A stretch of DNA of 56,468 bases from Ectothiorhodospira shaposhnikovii (GCF_016584105.1 NZ_NRSM01000023.1:1-56468), one strand, 5' to 3'. Shown: positions 1 to 9,885, counted from the stretch's first letter. Numbers and translations are program-made. The notes: a model not told the origin generated them from the sequence alone.

Positions 1-1251
1 CCCTCACCCACCCCCGACCACTTCCTCGATCGTGCCGAAGCCGTGCTGGAGGCCGCCGCCACCCCGCACCTGCGCCCTGTGTTCAACCTCACGGGTACCG
101 TCCTGCACACCAATCTGGGCCGCGCCCTGCTGCCGGAGGAGGCCATGACCGCCGTGATCCAGGCCGCCACCCGTCCCGGCAATCTGGAGTTCGACCTGGC
201 CACCGGCAAGCGCGGCGACCGGGACAACCTCATTAACGGCCTGATCCGGGAACTCACCGGTGCCGAGGCCGCCACCGTGGTCAACAACAATGCCGCCGCC
301 GTGCTGCTGGCCCTCAACACCCTGGCCCTGCGCAAGGAAGTGATCATCTCCCGGGGGGAACTGGTGGAGATCGGCGGCGCCTTCCGCATCCCCGAGGTGA
401 TGAGCCGGGCCGGTTGCAAGCTGGTGGAGGTGGGCGCCACCAACCGCACCCACGCCCGTGACTTCCAGCACGCCCTCACCGAACGCACCCGCCTCATCCT
501 CAAGGCCCATACCAGCAACTATGCCATCGAGGGCTTCACCCACACGGTTCCCGAACCGGAACTGGCCGCCCTGGCCCACGCCCACGCACTGCCCTTCATG
601 GTGGACCTGGGCAGCGGCACCCTCACCGACCTGAGTCGCCACGGGCTGCCCCGGGAACCCACGGTGCAGGACACCCTGGCCCATGGCGCCGACGTGGTCA
701 CCTTCAGCGGCGACAAGCTGTTGGGCGGTCCCCAGGCGGGGCTGATCGTGGGCCGGGCCGACCTCATCGACCGCATCAAGAAAAATCCCCTCAAGCGCGC
801 CCTGCGGGTGGACAAGATGACCCTGGCCGCCCTGGAGGCCGTGCTTCGTCTCTACCGGGACCCGGACCGATTGGGAGAACGACTCACCACCCTGCGCCTG
901 CTCAGCCGCCCCGTCGAACGGATCCGCACCCAGGCCGAACGCCTGCTGCCGGCCCTGCAGGCGGCCCTGGGGGACGGCATGACGGTCACCAGCCGTCCCT
1001 GCCGAAGCCAGATCGGCAGCGGCGCCCTGCCGGTGGACCGACTACCCAGCCAGGCCCTGGTCATCCAGCCCACCCAACGGGGACGGGGCGCCGGCACCGC
1101 CCTCAGAGGCCTGGAACAGCGGCTGCGGGACCTGCCCGTGCCGGTGATCGGCCGGCTGCACGACGGTGCCCTGTGGCTGGACCTTCGCTGCCTGGAGGAT
1201 GAAGCTGATTTCGTGTCCCAGCTGCCTCGCCTGCGGGAGATCGCACCATGA
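1..1251 (+). CDS. selA: L-seryl-tRNA(Sec) selenium transferase, 5' end missing
   Basis: SelA is a PLP enzyme that converts seryl-tRNA(Sec) to selenocysteinyl-tRNA(Sec) with selenophosphate. The reading frame is open from base 1, so the N-terminus lies upstream of the window; the first methionine-like codon at 43 is inside the conserved N-terminal region and is not the start. The motif [18 protein letters not shown] near 80-130 is typical of SelA, and the PLP-binding lysine sits in [12 protein letters not shown] (codon 715-717). The stop overlaps the selB start in an ATGA, implying translational coupling. With selB, selD and selC nearby this makes a full Sec incorporation set. Identification is secure; only the length is unknown. 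Confidence 0.95.
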   Translation, partial: PSPTPDHFLDRAEAVLEAAATPHLRPVFNLTGTVLHTNLGRALLPEEAMTAVIQAATRPGNLEFDLATGKRGDRDNLINGLIRELTGAEAATVVNNNAAAVLLALNTLALRKEVIISRGELVEIGGAFRIPEVMSRAGCKLVEVGATNRTHARDFQHALTERTRLILKAHTSNYAIEGFTHTVPEPELAALAHAHALPFMVDLGSGTLTDLSRHGLPREPTVQDTLAHGADVVTFSGDKLLGGPQAGLIVGRADLIDRIKKNPLKRALRVDKMTLAALEAVLRLYRDPDRLGERLTTLRLLSRPVERIRTQAERLLPALQAALGDGMTVTSRPCRSQIGSGALPVDRLPSQALVIQPTQRGRGAGTALRGLEQRLRDLPVPVIGRLHDGALWLDLRCLEDEADFVSQLPRLREIAP

Positions 1252-3164
1252 TCATCGGTACCGCCGGCCATATCGACCACGGCAAGACCGCCCTGGTGAA
1301 GGCCCTCACCGGTGTTGACGCCGACCGCTGGAAGGAGGAACAGGCACGGGGCATCACCCTGGACCTGGGCTATGCCTACCAGACCCTGGATGACGACCTC
1401 AGCCTGGGCTTCGTGGATGTGCCCGGGCATGAAAGGCTCATCCACAACATGCTGGCCGGGGCCACCGGCATCGACCATGTCCTGCTGGTGATTGCCGCCG
1501 ACGACGGTCCCATGCCCCAGACCCTGGAACACCTGCAAATCCTCTCCCTGCTGGGACTGGAGCGGGGCACGGTGGCCCTGAACAAATGCGACCGGGTGGA
1601 CGAGGACCGGCTGGCCCAGGTCACCGCCGGGACTCAGGCCCTGCTGCGGGATTCCGCCCTGGCCGATGCCCCTATCCTGCCGGTTTCCGCCATCACCGGC
1701 CAGGGTCTGGCGGCCCTCAAGGATCATCTGCACAGGCAGGCCCGCCTTCAGGGCGAACGGCGGCATGAGGGCCGTTTCCGGCTGGCGGTGGATCGCTGTT
1801 TCACCCTCGGCGGGACCGGCACCGTGGTCACCGGCACCGTCCACGCCGGACAGGTCAGGGTCGGCGATCACCTGTGCCTGAGTCCTTCCGGCCTGAACGT
1901 GCGGGTCCGCGGCCTGCATGCCCAGAACCAGCCGGCGGAACGGGGCCTGACCGGCCAGCGCTGCGCCCTCAACCTCACCGGCCCCCACCTGACCCGGGAG
2001 GCCGTCAGCCGGGGCGACTGGGTGGTGGACCCGGACCTTCACCACCCCGCCGTGCGCCTGGATGCCCGACTGCGGGTGCTGGCGGACGCGCCCGGCCCGC
2101 TGACCCACTGGACACCGGTCCACCTGCACCTGGGGGCCGCCCGGCTCATGGCCCGGGTGGCGGTCCTGGAGGGAGAGGCCATCCCACCGGGAGCCGACGG
2201 TCTGGTGCAACTGGTCCTGTCCCAGGAGACCCACGCCCTGCGGGGGGACCGTTTCGTGCTGCGGAACGTCTCCGCCCGCCGCAATCTGGGGGGCGGCCTG
2301 ATCCTGGATCCCTGGGGACCCGCCCGGGGCAGGCGCACGGCCTCGCGTCTGGCCCTGCTGCGGGCCTGGGAACAGAACGATCCCCTGGCGGCATTACGCC
2401 AGGCCCTGCCCCAGGCGCCGGGCGGCCTGAATCTGGAAACACTGTCCCGCCAGTGGAACCTGGACCCGACCGAGCAGACACGACTGGCGGACACGCCGGA
2501 TCTGCTGACCCTCGAAAGCCCGGCGGGTCCGGTGGCCTTTGATCCCGGAGTCTGGCAGGACCTGAAGACACGGACACTCAAGCAACTGGGGGAAGAGCAT
2601 GCCCATCACCCCGACCGCCTGGGTCCCGACCGGGAACGTCTGCGGCGCCGGGTGGCCCCTGCCCTGGCCCGCCCCGTATTCGCCGCCCTGGTGGATGAAC
2701 TGCTGGCGGCGGGTGCCGTACGGCAACAGGCCCCCTGGCTGCACCTGCCCGACCATTGTCTGCACCTGTCCCCGGATCAGGAAACACTCTGGCAGAACCA
2801 AATCCTGCCCCTGGTCCAGGCCGACCCCTTCAATCCCCCCCGGGTGCGGGACATTGCCCGCGCCCTGTCCCGGGATGAGACCCACATCCGGGCCCTGATG
2901 CAGCGGCTCACCGCCATGGGGCAGGTCTGCCGCATCGCCCATGATCACTATTTCCACCGGGAGGCAGTGGCCGAACTGGAAGCCATCGTCCGCGAGCTGT
3001 CCGACACCGAGGGGGCGGCCCTGGCGGCCCCGTTCCGGGACCGTATCGGCACCGGCCGCAAGGTGGCCATCCAGATCCTGGAGTATTTCGATCGCATCGG
3101 CTACTGCCGCCGGGTAGGCGATGAACACCGGGTATTCCGGGACTCCCTGTGGCGCATGCGCTGA
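1248..3164 (+). CDS. selB: Selenocysteine-specific elongation factor SelB
   Basis: SelB is the dedicated GTPase that carries Sec-tRNA(Sec) to UGA codons marked by a SECIS hairpin. The 638 residues begin with an EF-Tu-like G domain: GHIDHGKT at about 7-14 (P-loop lysine 13), DVPGH at 57-61, NKCD at 112-115. EF-Tu-like beta-barrel domains follow, and the last ~250 residues have the size and character of the family's four winged helices that bind the SECIS RNA. The length matches E. coli SelB (about 610) within normal variation. The start overlaps the selA stop by four bases and selD follows 45 bases downstream on the same strand, so selA-selB-selD is probably one operon. Confidence 0.96.
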   Translation: MIIGTAGHIDHGKTALVKALTGVDADRWKEEQARGITLDLGYAYQTLDDDLSLGFVDVPGHERLIHNMLAGATGIDHVLLVIAADDGPMPQTLEHLQILSLLGLERGTVALNKCDRVDEDRLAQVTAGTQALLRDSALADAPILPVSAITGQGLAALKDHLHRQARLQGERRHEGRFRLAVDRCFTLGGTGTVVTGTVHAGQVRVGDHLCLSPSGLNVRVRGLHAQNQPAERGLTGQRCALNLTGPHLTREAVSRGDWVVDPDLHHPAVRLDARLRVLADAPGPLTHWTPVHLHLGAARLMARVAVLEGEAIPPGADGLVQLVLSQETHALRGDRFVLRNVSARRNLGGGLILDPWGPARGRRTASRLALLRAWEQNDPLAALRQALPQAPGGLNLETLSRQWNLDPTEQTRLADTPDLLTLESPAGPVAFDPGVWQDLKTRTLKQLGEEHAHHPDRLGPDRERLRRRVAPALARPVFAALVDELLAAGAVRQQAPWLHLPDHCLHLSPDQETLWQNQILPLVQADPFNPPRVRDIARALSRDETHIRALMQRLTAMGQVCRIAHDHYFHREAVAELEAIVRELSDTEGAALAAPFRDRIGTGRKVAIQILEYFDRIGYCRRVGDEHRVFRDSLWRMR

Positions 3165-3209
3165 ACACCCGTTCCGTATCCATCGGCACCCTTTGCGAGG
3201 AATCCAATC

Positions 3210-4259
3210 ATGTCCACCACCGACCACATCCCCCTCACCACCCTCTCCCACGGCGGCGGCTGCGGCTGCAAGATCGCCCCGGCCGTCCTTCAGGAGGCCC
3301 TGCGGGGACTGACCCAGGGGGTGTTTCAGCCGGACCTGCTGGTGGGCAATGCCGGCAGCGACGATGCCGCCGTCTACCGGCTCAACGACCAGCAGGCCCT
3401 GGTGGCCACCACCGATTTCTTCATGCCCATCGTGGATGATCCCTTCGACTTCGGCCGCATCGCCGCCACCAACGCCCTGTCCGACGTCTATGCCATGGGC
3501 GCCACCCCCATCCTGGCCCTGGCCATCCTGGGCATGCCCCTGGACAAACTGCCGGTGTCCACCATCCGCCGGATCATGGCGGGGGGGGCGGCAATCTGCG
3601 CCGAGGCGGGCATCAACGTGGCGGGCGGTCATTCCATCGACAGTCCGGAACCCATCTATGGCCTCGCCGCCCTGGGGCTGGTCCACCCGGACAGGGTCAA
3701 ACGCAACGATCGGGCCCGGGACGGAGACGTGCTGATCCTGGGCAAGCCCCTGGGCATCGGTGTGCTGAGCAGTGCCCTGAAGAAAGGCCTGCTGGAGGCC
3801 GCCGGCTACCAGGCCATGCTGAGCACTACCACCCGTCTCAATCGGGTGGGCATCCCCCTGGGGGAACTGCCCGGCGTCCATGCCATGACCGATGTCACGG
3901 GCTTCGGCCTGCTGGGGCACCTGCTGGAGATCTGTCGGGGATCGGGCCTCGCGGCCCGGGTGGAGTTCTCCCGGCTGCCCATCCTGGACGCGGCCCGTCC
4001 CCTGGCGGAACAGGGCCGGGGGCCGGGGGCCATGGAGCGCAACTGGGAGAGTTATGGGGCCGCGGTGAGGCTGGCGGACCATCTGCCGGACTGGGCCTGG
4101 CGCATCGGCACCGACCCGCAGACCAGTGGCGGCCTGCTGGTGGCCTGCGACGAACAGGCGGCGGCCACGGTCCTGGCCCTGTTCAGAAGTCATGGTTTTG
4201 AAGCAGCGGCAACCATCGGCAGGCTGGAGGCAGGCACCCCGACGGTGGATCTGGGCTGA
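3210..4259 (+). CDS. selD: Selenide, water dikinase (selenophosphate synthetase)
   Basis: SelD makes selenophosphate from selenide and ATP, feeding SelA. The 349-residue protein has the N-terminal catalytic motif GGGCGCKIAP. Cys18 and Lys21 correspond to the essential Cys17 and Lys20 of E. coli. Many sulfur- and sulfate-metabolising bacteria carry selenocysteine at the first of these positions; here the codon is an ordinary Cys codon, so SelD itself does not depend on Sec. Later glycine-rich motifs such as DVTGFGLLGH and TDPQTSGGLL are characteristic of the PurM-like ATP-binding fold. It lies 45 bases behind selB. The convergent selC gene begins less than 40 bases beyond its stop. Confidence 0.96.
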   Translation: MSTTDHIPLTTLSHGGGCGCKIAPAVLQEALRGLTQGVFQPDLLVGNAGSDDAAVYRLNDQQALVATTDFFMPIVDDPFDFGRIAATNALSDVYAMGATPILALAILGMPLDKLPVSTIRRIMAGGAAICAEAGINVAGGHSIDSPEPIYGLAALGLVHPDRVKRNDRARDGDVLILGKPLGIGVLSSALKKGLLEAAGYQAMLSTTTRLNRVGIPLGELPGVHAMTDVTGFGLLGHLLEICRGSGLAARVEFSRLPILDAARPLAEQGRGPGAMERNWESYGAAVRLADHLPDWAWRIGTDPQTSGGLLVACDEQAAATVLALFRSHGFEAAATIGRLEAGTPTVDLG

Positions 4260-4297
4260 ACGCCACCCCCTTTGCGGCCAAGGGCCGCTACGGACAA

Positions 4298-4393
4298 TGG
4301 CGGAAGGGCGTGGGAGTCGAACCCACCCGGGACCGCCTGACGGCCCCAACCGGTTTTGAAGACCGGCCGCACCACCGGGCACGAAGCCCTTCC
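4298..4393 (-). tRNA. selC: tRNA-Sec (anticodon UCA)
   Basis: Read on the minus strand this is a 96-nt tRNA ending in an encoded GCCA. It has the 8-bp acceptor stem typical of bacterial tRNA-Sec (GGAAGGGC against GCCCTTCC), a T arm with GGTTCGACTCC, a long variable arm, and an anticodon loop CTTCAAA giving UCA, which reads UGA. The length compares with 95 nt in E. coli. It is convergent with selD, so the gene set for Sec insertion in this window is complete apart from the selenoproteins themselves. Confidence 0.96.
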
Positions 4394-4531
4394 CATGTCC
4401 TTTCCTTGGGAGAACACTCCCACCTCTGCCCCTGTTCGGGCCACCAGTAACATATCACCCGTCCAACACAACCGAAACCCATCTCTCCCAGGACTGCAAA
4501 CCAGAGTCACCAAAAAACCGGGCCCGATCCC

Positions 4532-6184
4532 TCACTGCCGCCAGCCCGAAATCACCCGGGGGCTACCATCCACAAACCGGGCCCACTCCAACGTCCGGTG
4601 TACCCGCCCCTGATCATCCACGGTCAGGGTGCCCGTCAGGCCATGGAGACGCTCACCGCCCCCCTGCTGCAAGGTGCCCAGCCGCATCCCCAGCCGATAG
4701 GCGTCATAACCAAAGGCCGCCATGCGCGGCCAACGCTTCAGGGAGGCATCCAGCGATGTCTCCAGGCCGGCCCGGGGACCGGTCTGACCAAGCAGCCAGG
4801 GCATGTCGGCCACCAGCACACCCTCCATATCCCGGTCCACGCCGGGATCCATACGCCCGGAAAAGACATGGGAGGTGGCAAATACCGGCAGATCTCCCGC
4901 CTGATGGAGCCGCAGCTGGGACACGATCAGTCTTGCATGGCGGGGCTCACCGGAGATGAACACCATGTCCACATCCCGGCGCCCGCGCCCTTGTCCGCCC
5001 CCCATCACACCGACAGGGATCGCATCACCAAAGTCCGTGGCCTGGTGGGGAAAGGTCTGCACCGATCGCACTTCCCCCCCCAGGGCCTCGAACCGGGCAC
5101 GAAAGGCAACCTGCAATCGCTCACCCAGAGCCGTGCGCGGCACTATCACCACCGCCCGGCGGTACCCCTGGGCAAAGGCTCGTTGGGCCACCTCGACCGC
5201 CTCATCCTCGGGATTGAGGCCGAAACGGAAAAAATGCGCCGGATAATGCCCGCCTCCTTCACTATGATTCAGGGCCAGTACCGGTACCGGCAGCGCACCG
5301 GGACGGGCGGCCAGCCGGTCCACGGCCTCCCGGGACAAGGGGCCGATGACCAGATCCGCCCCCTCGCGCACGGCTTCCTCGTAATGACGCAGTACATTAC
5401 CGGCATCCTCACCCATGTCATGGAGACGCAACACGACGGACGAGGCGAGCCCGGCATCCTCGTGGGCCGCCTCGATCCCCTGCAGGATGCCGCGGGCAAC
5501 ACTGCCGTAACGTCCGGTCAGGGGCAGGATGACAGCAATACGGCGCGGCGGCGAAACCCTGCCCGCAACGCCCGTCCGCTGCAAAACCGATGTCCCCATA
5601 TCGGCGACCGTGGCAGGCAAGGGCACGGCCGAAATCGGAACAGCCGGCCGTGCAGGTGCCACTGCCACCCGCGCCGCGGAGGGCGGCTCGATCCCCCGCA
5701 AGCGCAAGGCCTCATCCAGCCACTGTACCGTATCCGGGCTGGACGCACGGCTCCTCAAGGCCCGTAATTCAGCGGTACCCAGCCCCTCCAGCCAGCGCAT
5801 CAGTTGCTGCCGTGCCCACGACCTTGAGGCGGCATCCTCCGCCAGGGCATGGGCGCGGTTCCAGGTGGTGATCGCATCCAGATGACGCCCCAGCGCCGCC
5901 TCGGCCTGGGCACGAATGTCCAATGACTGCAGCACCAGGGGTGGGGACAGTCGGTGGGATTCCAGCGGCAGATGACGCAATGCCTCCAGGGGATCATGCT
6001 GCTCCAGCGCCGTTCGGGCCGCCTGGAGCCGGTCATCATCACCGGCCAGCACCGGCATGACCGCCGGCAACAGCAACAGGCAAAGACCGAGGAGCAAACC
6101 ATGCAACCCTGGCCGATGATCGCATCGCCCCGAAACAACGCCACTGCGCATCATGACCTGATCCTTCGATGATCGAGTTTCCAT
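4532..6184 (-). CDS. LpoA/LppC-type penicillin-binding protein activator
   Basis: This 550-residue protein resembles LpoA/LppC, which in enterobacteria is an outer-membrane lipoprotein that stimulates the peptidoglycan synthase PBP1a. After an N-terminal hydrophobic segment (LLLGLCLLLLPAVMPVLA, about 31-48) comes an alpha-helical TPR-like half (to about 150), a linker, then a periplasmic-binding-protein-like half starting at RIAVILPLTGRYG (about 214). The usual lipobox is not evident: the only Cys in the signal region follows Leu, so it may be a soluble periplasmic form cut after VLA. The first ten codons may be extra, since MM at residues 11-12 gives an alternative start. It stands alone here, not in the usual rsmI-lpoA-yraN context. 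Family call good, function inferred. Confidence 0.75.
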   Translation of the reverse strand: METRSSKDQVMMRSGVVSGRCDHRPGLHGLLLGLCLLLLPAVMPVLAGDDDRLQAARTALEQHDPLEALRHLPLESHRLSPPLVLQSLDIRAQAEAALGRHLDAITTWNRAHALAEDAASRSWARQQLMRWLEGLGTAELRALRSRASSPDTVQWLDEALRLRGIEPPSAARVAVAPARPAVPISAVPLPATVADMGTSVLQRTGVAGRVSPPRRIAVILPLTGRYGSVARGILQGIEAAHEDAGLASSVVLRLHDMGEDAGNVLRHYEEAVREGADLVIGPLSREAVDRLAARPGALPVPVLALNHSEGGGHYPAHFFRFGLNPEDEAVEVAQRAFAQGYRRAVVIVPRTALGERLQVAFRARFEALGGEVRSVQTFPHQATDFGDAIPVGVMGGGQGRGRRDVDMVFISGEPRHARLIVSQLRLHQAGDLPVFATSHVFSGRMDPGVDRDMEGVLVADMPWLLGQTGPRAGLETSLDASLKRWPRMAAFGYDAYRLGMRLGTLQQGGGERLHGLTGTLTVDDQGRVHRTLEWARFVDGSPRVISGWRQ

Positions 6185-6262
6185 GGTGGACCCATGAGCG
6201 GATATCCCCCTGTGTCGGCTTCCCCCTCATTTCCTTGACCCCGCCATGGATGTCCCGAACCC

Positions 6263-6333
6263 GTCATTCCCGCGCAGGCGGGAATCCAGCCACGGAGCAT
6301 CCCCGTGGGCTCCCGCCTTCGCGGGAACAACGG
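6263..6333. repeat. REP-like palindrome pair A
   Basis: Two hairpin units sit in opposite orientation in the 345-bp space between the LpoA-like gene and flgP. The first is ATTCCCGC-GCAG-GCGGGAAT at 6266-6285 and the second TCCCGC-CTTC-GCGGGA at 6311-6326, flanked by GTCATTCC and its degenerate complement. The same family recurs at 14676, 15264 and 21891. Such pairs (REP/BIME-like) are common in proteobacterial intergenic DNA. The rest of the gap holds a promoter described separately and nothing else I can support. Confidence 0.85.
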
Positions 6334-6356
6334 AAAGTACAGGTTCAGAATATTCC

Positions 6357-6384
6357 TAAAGAGTTCCATGCCACCGGCCGATAC
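6357..6384 (+). promoter_or_regulatory. Sigma-28 (FliA)-like promoter for flgP-flgT
   Basis: TAAAGAGT at 6357-6364 and GCCGATAC at 6377-6384 match the flagellar sigma-28 consensus (TAAA, then 15 bases, then GCCGATAA), with a spacing of 16 after TAAA. It lies about 145 bases before the flgP start and points toward it. The match to seven of eight -10 bases and its place before two flagellar genes make it credible; no experimental support is available. Confidence 0.6.
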
Positions 6385-6529
6385 GTTCGAGCAAGGGGGA
6401 AAATTCAACGAATCTCCCACGAATTGCCCAGATACAGGCTGAGGCGTGGATAAAGCACGTCCATGCCGGCAGATCGATGGGACACTGCAGGAATGACTCA
6501 GGCTGGTCCCATCCCAAGGAGACAACATA

Positions 6530-7108
6530 ATGAAAATGGTGAGTCTGCTGTTAATGGTGTTCATGCTCACGTTCGCCACTTCCGCCTGCGCCCAGAACCA
6601 GACCTATCCTGCCGTCGTCAACCAGGATAATTTTGAAACCCGGGTCATCCGGGTCAGTGGTTACGGGGCCGTGATACCCAACATTCATCAGACCCAGGCG
6701 CAGCTCAAGCTCCACGCCATGCGTGCCAGCCGACTGGATGCCTATCGCAACCTGGCCGAGAGCGTCTACGGCATCAATCTGGAAGGCAGTTCCACCGTCA
6801 GGGACATGGCGGCACGCCATGACCAGATCCTCGCCCATATCAACGCAAGGATCGCGGGTGCCCGGGTGATGGATGTCATTCTGGTGGATGACGACATCTA
6901 CGAAACCATCCTGGAACTTACCGTCGACCGCCACTTCCATAGCTGCATCACCCAGCCGCAGACCTGCATGGCGCCGGTGGACGCACAGGTGGGAAACCCC
7001 GCGGGCTTGGCCAGCACCCAACAACCCAACTGGCAGCACTGCACCGGCCCAGACTGTGATTACGGTCCCGGCGGTTACAACGCGCCTTACCACTACTATC
7101 CCCGCTGA
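6530..7108 (+). CDS. flgP: FlgP-like outer-membrane flagellar protein (LPP20 family)
   Basis: The 192-residue protein has a signal sequence with Cys at the end of LTFATSAC, so it is probably a lipoprotein although the box is imperfect. The central part (about 40-135), with VSGYGAV, QLKLHAMRASRLDAYRNLAE and a following beta-rich stretch, matches the LPP20 / FlgP fold (LPP20 family). In Vibrio and Campylobacter FlgP forms part of the outer-membrane disc around the flagellar motor. The C-terminus is short and Tyr/Pro-rich. An AGGAG ribosome site precedes the ATG, and flgT starts 14 bases downstream. FlgP is preferred over a generic LPP20 protein because of the flgT neighbour. Confidence 0.72.
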   Translation: MKMVSLLLMVFMLTFATSACAQNQTYPAVVNQDNFETRVIRVSGYGAVIPNIHQTQAQLKLHAMRASRLDAYRNLAESVYGINLEGSSTVRDMAARHDQILAHINARIAGARVMDVILVDDDIYETILELTVDRHFHSCITQPQTCMAPVDAQVGNPAGLASTQQPNWQHCTGPDCDYGPGGYNAPYHYYPR

Positions 7109-7122
7109 TCAGGAGGTGCGCC

Positions 7123-8010
7123 GTGAAGGTGCTATTGCTGCTGGCCCTGCTCTGGTTGCCCGGCGTGGCGCTGGCTGATGTGATCTTTGCCGAGGGCATG
7201 GCGCCCACGGCCGGGAAATCGATCACCGAAGCCCGGCGTGATGCCCTTGAAGATGCCCTCTGGAACGCCTCCAGCCGCCTGGGCATCACAGTGAGGGGGA
7301 TCTCCCGGGTAAGCGAGGCTGCGGTAACCCAGAATGAAATCCACCTGGAAACCGCAGCTCGCATCTCACGGTATGACATCGTCGGAGAATGGCAGGAAGG
7401 CGATATCTATCACATCCGCATCCGGGTGGATGCCGCACAGGCCTTGTGCGGCGACCCGGATGCCCGGATGGGCGCGGTCCACTTCCCGCTGTTGCAGCCC
7501 CATCAGCAACTCACCAGCAGTCTCAACGGCATCGAAGCGGGGATCCCCAATGAAATACTTCACCGCGTCTCGCTCAATGCGGGCACGCCATCACGGCGGG
7601 CGGAACACCGTCGGTTGCTGGAACCTCTGAACGGAATGCCCAACCCCCATGCGCCGGAAATTCGCGAGCGGGTACGACGTCTCGCCCAGGAGATGGAGGT
7701 CAACTACCTGCTGGCCGGGGTCATCATCGACATCGGCTATGAAAACATCGGTCTCATCCGCAACACCTACCTCCGCCGCAGTGAGGTGGAGATCTATGTG
7801 TTTGCCGGTGACACTGGTGAGCTGATCCTGCAACGCCGGGCGGCCCGTGAAGCCAGGGGCGATGTGCTCTACCCCACGCCGGTGGCCTTCGGCAGCAAAC
7901 GCTTCTATGAATCACGCTACGGAGAAGCCTTCAGCTGGGTGCTGGACCGGCTCAGTCAGGAAATCAGCGGCCTGCTGGCCTGCCCGCCGGGAGATCGGGC
8001 TTTCCGCTGA
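7123..8010 (+). CDS. flgT: Flagellar assembly protein T
   Basis: FlgT is a periplasmic protein of the H-ring around the basal body in Vibrio and relatives. This 295-residue protein starts with GTG behind a strong AGGAGG and has a signal peptide (MKVLLLLALLWLPGVALA). The N-terminal domain (about 20-105, AEGMAPTAG...EARRDALEDALWNASS...) matches the FlgT N domain that resembles LPP20-type proteins, and the region from about 120 (VHFPLLQPHQQLT) resembles the FlgT middle domain. The C-terminal domain seems shortened against Vibrio FlgT (about 375 residues). It forms a two-gene unit with flgP. Confidence 0.8.
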   Translation: MKVLLLLALLWLPGVALADVIFAEGMAPTAGKSITEARRDALEDALWNASSRLGITVRGISRVSEAAVTQNEIHLETAARISRYDIVGEWQEGDIYHIRIRVDAAQALCGDPDARMGAVHFPLLQPHQQLTSSLNGIEAGIPNEILHRVSLNAGTPSRRAEHRRLLEPLNGMPNPHAPEIRERVRRLAQEMEVNYLLAGVIIDIGYENIGLIRNTYLRRSEVEIYVFAGDTGELILQRRAAREARGDVLYPTPVAFGSKRFYESRYGEAFSWVLDRLSQEISGLLACPPGDRAFR

Positions 8011-8271
8011 AGGTATCCGCTTCAGCTCAAGATCCGGGGGTTCATCAGGTGCTCTCGGCGGCCCTATCCACCCACGCAATGCACCCGGATATGGAAAACC
8101 ATGCCCGTAGCAGGTATGGTAAGTCGCTCCGGAAGGAATTCGCCTGCCGTCGCTCCTGATACATCAAAGAGGTATTCATCCCATGCGCCATTGATGCCGC
8201 CGTCTATCTGACGGCCAGTCTCCACCCGCCCCCGCAAGCAGGGGGAGTCCTTGGCATCCCTGGAATAAAGC

Positions 8272-9885
8272 ATGATGAACCCCTATCTCGCGCTGGAAGG
8301 CGTGTCCTATGTTTTGCCTGACGGCAGAACACTTTTCACCGATATCAATGGAACCTTCGACCAGCGCCGCACCGGTCTGGTCGGACGCAACGGCGTGGGC
8401 AAATCCCTGCTGGCACGCATCCTGGCGGGACGGGTGCAACCCAGCATCGGCCGCTGCCTGCGCTCCGGCGGCGTGTATTACCTGGCCCAGCAGGTCGCTC
8501 CCCCCGCAAACGCCACGGTCGCCAGTCTGGCGGGCGTGCGGCAAACGCTGGATGCCCTGGCCCGCATAGAAGCAGGCAGCAGCGCTCCACAAGACTTCGA
8601 TGCCGTGGGCGATCGCTGGGATATCCGGCAACAACTGCGGGGCGCACTGGAACACCATGGCCTGGGGCATCTCGACGCTGATACCCCCGCCGACAGGCTG
8701 AGCGGTGGTGAAGCGATGGGTGTGGCCCTGACCGGTGCCTTGCTGTCGGATGCCGACTTTCTGATCCTGGATGAACCCAGCAACCATCTGGACCGCCCTC
8801 ATCGGCGGGCACTGATCGCCCAGTTGAAAAACTGGTCACGTGGTCTGTTGGTCGTCAGCCACGACCGGCAACTGCTGGAAGCCATGGAACATATCGTGGA
8901 ATTGTCATCGCTTGGACTGCGCAGCTATGGCGGCAATTACACGTTCTACGCCACCAGCAAGACCCATGAACGACAAAACGCCCTCCAAGAATTCGAACGA
9001 CGCAAGCTTGAACGACGGCGCGAAGAGCAAGCCATGGTCAAGCAACGGGAACGCCAGACACGCAGGCAAGCCCGTGGCAACCGGCGCGGCAAAGAAACCA
9101 ACCAGGCCAAAATCCTGCTGGATCGTCAGAAGGAACGCAGCCAGGGATCGGTTGGCAGGCTGCATCAGCAGCAGGTCATCGCGCGGCAGCGGCTCGACCA
9201 ACAGGTTCGGGAGGCGGCGCAGCACATGCAAAATGATGCGCCTATCACTTTACACAGCTTTTCCGTGGCACAGGCCGCCCAACGGCGCGTCGTGGAACTG
9301 GATGGAGTGGAACTGCCTTTCGTGCCGAAAGCAATGCGCCACATCAGCATCTGCCTGAACGGGCAGCAGCGCGTGGGCATGACCGGCCCCAACGGCTGCG
9401 GCAAATCCACACTGCTCAAGGTGCTGGCGGGCCGGCTTCATCCCCTGGCAGGGGTTTGCAAGATCATGGCGGAAGCCATCTATCTGGATCAGCGGCTGGC
9501 CAACCTGGCCCCGGAACGGACCGCGCTCGACCAGATGCAAACCGCCAATTCCACGGCAACCGAGGGCGATCTGCGCATGCGTCTGGCCCAATTGGACCTT
9601 GACGCACAGAAGATCACAATGCCCAGCGGCTCACTCAGTGGCGGCGAGCGCCTGAAGGCCGCACTGGCCTGCGTGCTCTATGCCGATCCACCTCCGCAAC
9701 TGCTGTTGCTGGATGAGCCCAGCAACCATTTGGACTTGCCTTCGACGCAGGCACTGGAAGCCATGTTGCGCGGTTATCAAGGCACCCTGGTTGTGGTGTC
9801 CCATGACGATGTATTCATGGACAATCTGGGGTTGACGGAACGTCTTCTGGCCACCGGGCAGGGATGGTGCCTGGAACCCTGGTGA
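8272..9885 (+). CDS. ABC-F family ATP-binding protein
   Basis: The 537-residue protein has two ABC cassettes and no membrane segments, which defines ABC-F proteins acting on the ribosome or as ATPase switches. Cassette 1 has Walker A GRNGVGKS (about 38), signature LSGGEA (about 143) and Walker B FLILDEPSNHLD. A basic helical linker rich in Arg, Lys and Gln lies at about 230-320. Cassette 2 has GPNGCGKS (about 372), LSGGERL and LLLLDEPSNHLD. Two ATG codons stand in tandem at the start (8272, 8275). The gene stands alone between flgT and the intron-bearing tRNA. It could be a housekeeping translation factor or a resistance-type ABC-F; the sequence does not decide. Confidence 0.88.
   Translation: MMNPYLALEGVSYVLPDGRTLFTDINGTFDQRRTGLVGRNGVGKSLLARILAGRVQPSIGRCLRSGGVYYLAQQVAPPANATVASLAGVRQTLDALARIEAGSSAPQDFDAVGDRWDIRQQLRGALEHHGLGHLDADTPADRLSGGEAMGVALTGALLSDADFLILDEPSNHLDRPHRRALIAQLKNWSRGLLVVSHDRQLLEAMEHIVELSSLGLRSYGGNYTFYATSKTHERQNALQEFERRKLERRREEQAMVKQRERQTRRQARGNRRGKETNQAKILLDRQKERSQGSVGRLHQQQVIARQRLDQQVREAAQHMQNDAPITLHSFSVAQAAQRRVVELDGVELPFVPKAMRHISICLNGQQRVGMTGPNGCGKSTLLKVLAGRLHPLAGVCKIMAEAIYLDQRLANLAPERTALDQMQTANSTATEGDLRMRLAQLDLDAQKITMPSGSLSGGERLKAALACVLYADPPPQLLLLDEPSNHLDLPSTQALEAMLRGYQGTLVVVSHDDVFMDNLGLTERLLATGQGWCLEPW

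Noticed and set aside
3210..4259. selD as a selenoprotein
   Set aside because: The catalytic position is an ordinary Cys codon and there is no in-frame TGA before the stop.
2394..4382. Long minus-strand open frame opposite selB and selD
   Set aside because: It mirrors the GC-rich codons of two certain genes, is Gly/Gln/His-rich and has no family likeness.
6263..6333. CRISPR-like repeats among the palindromes
   Set aside because: Units occur as isolated facing pairs, not as regular direct repeats with unique spacers; no cas genes are present.
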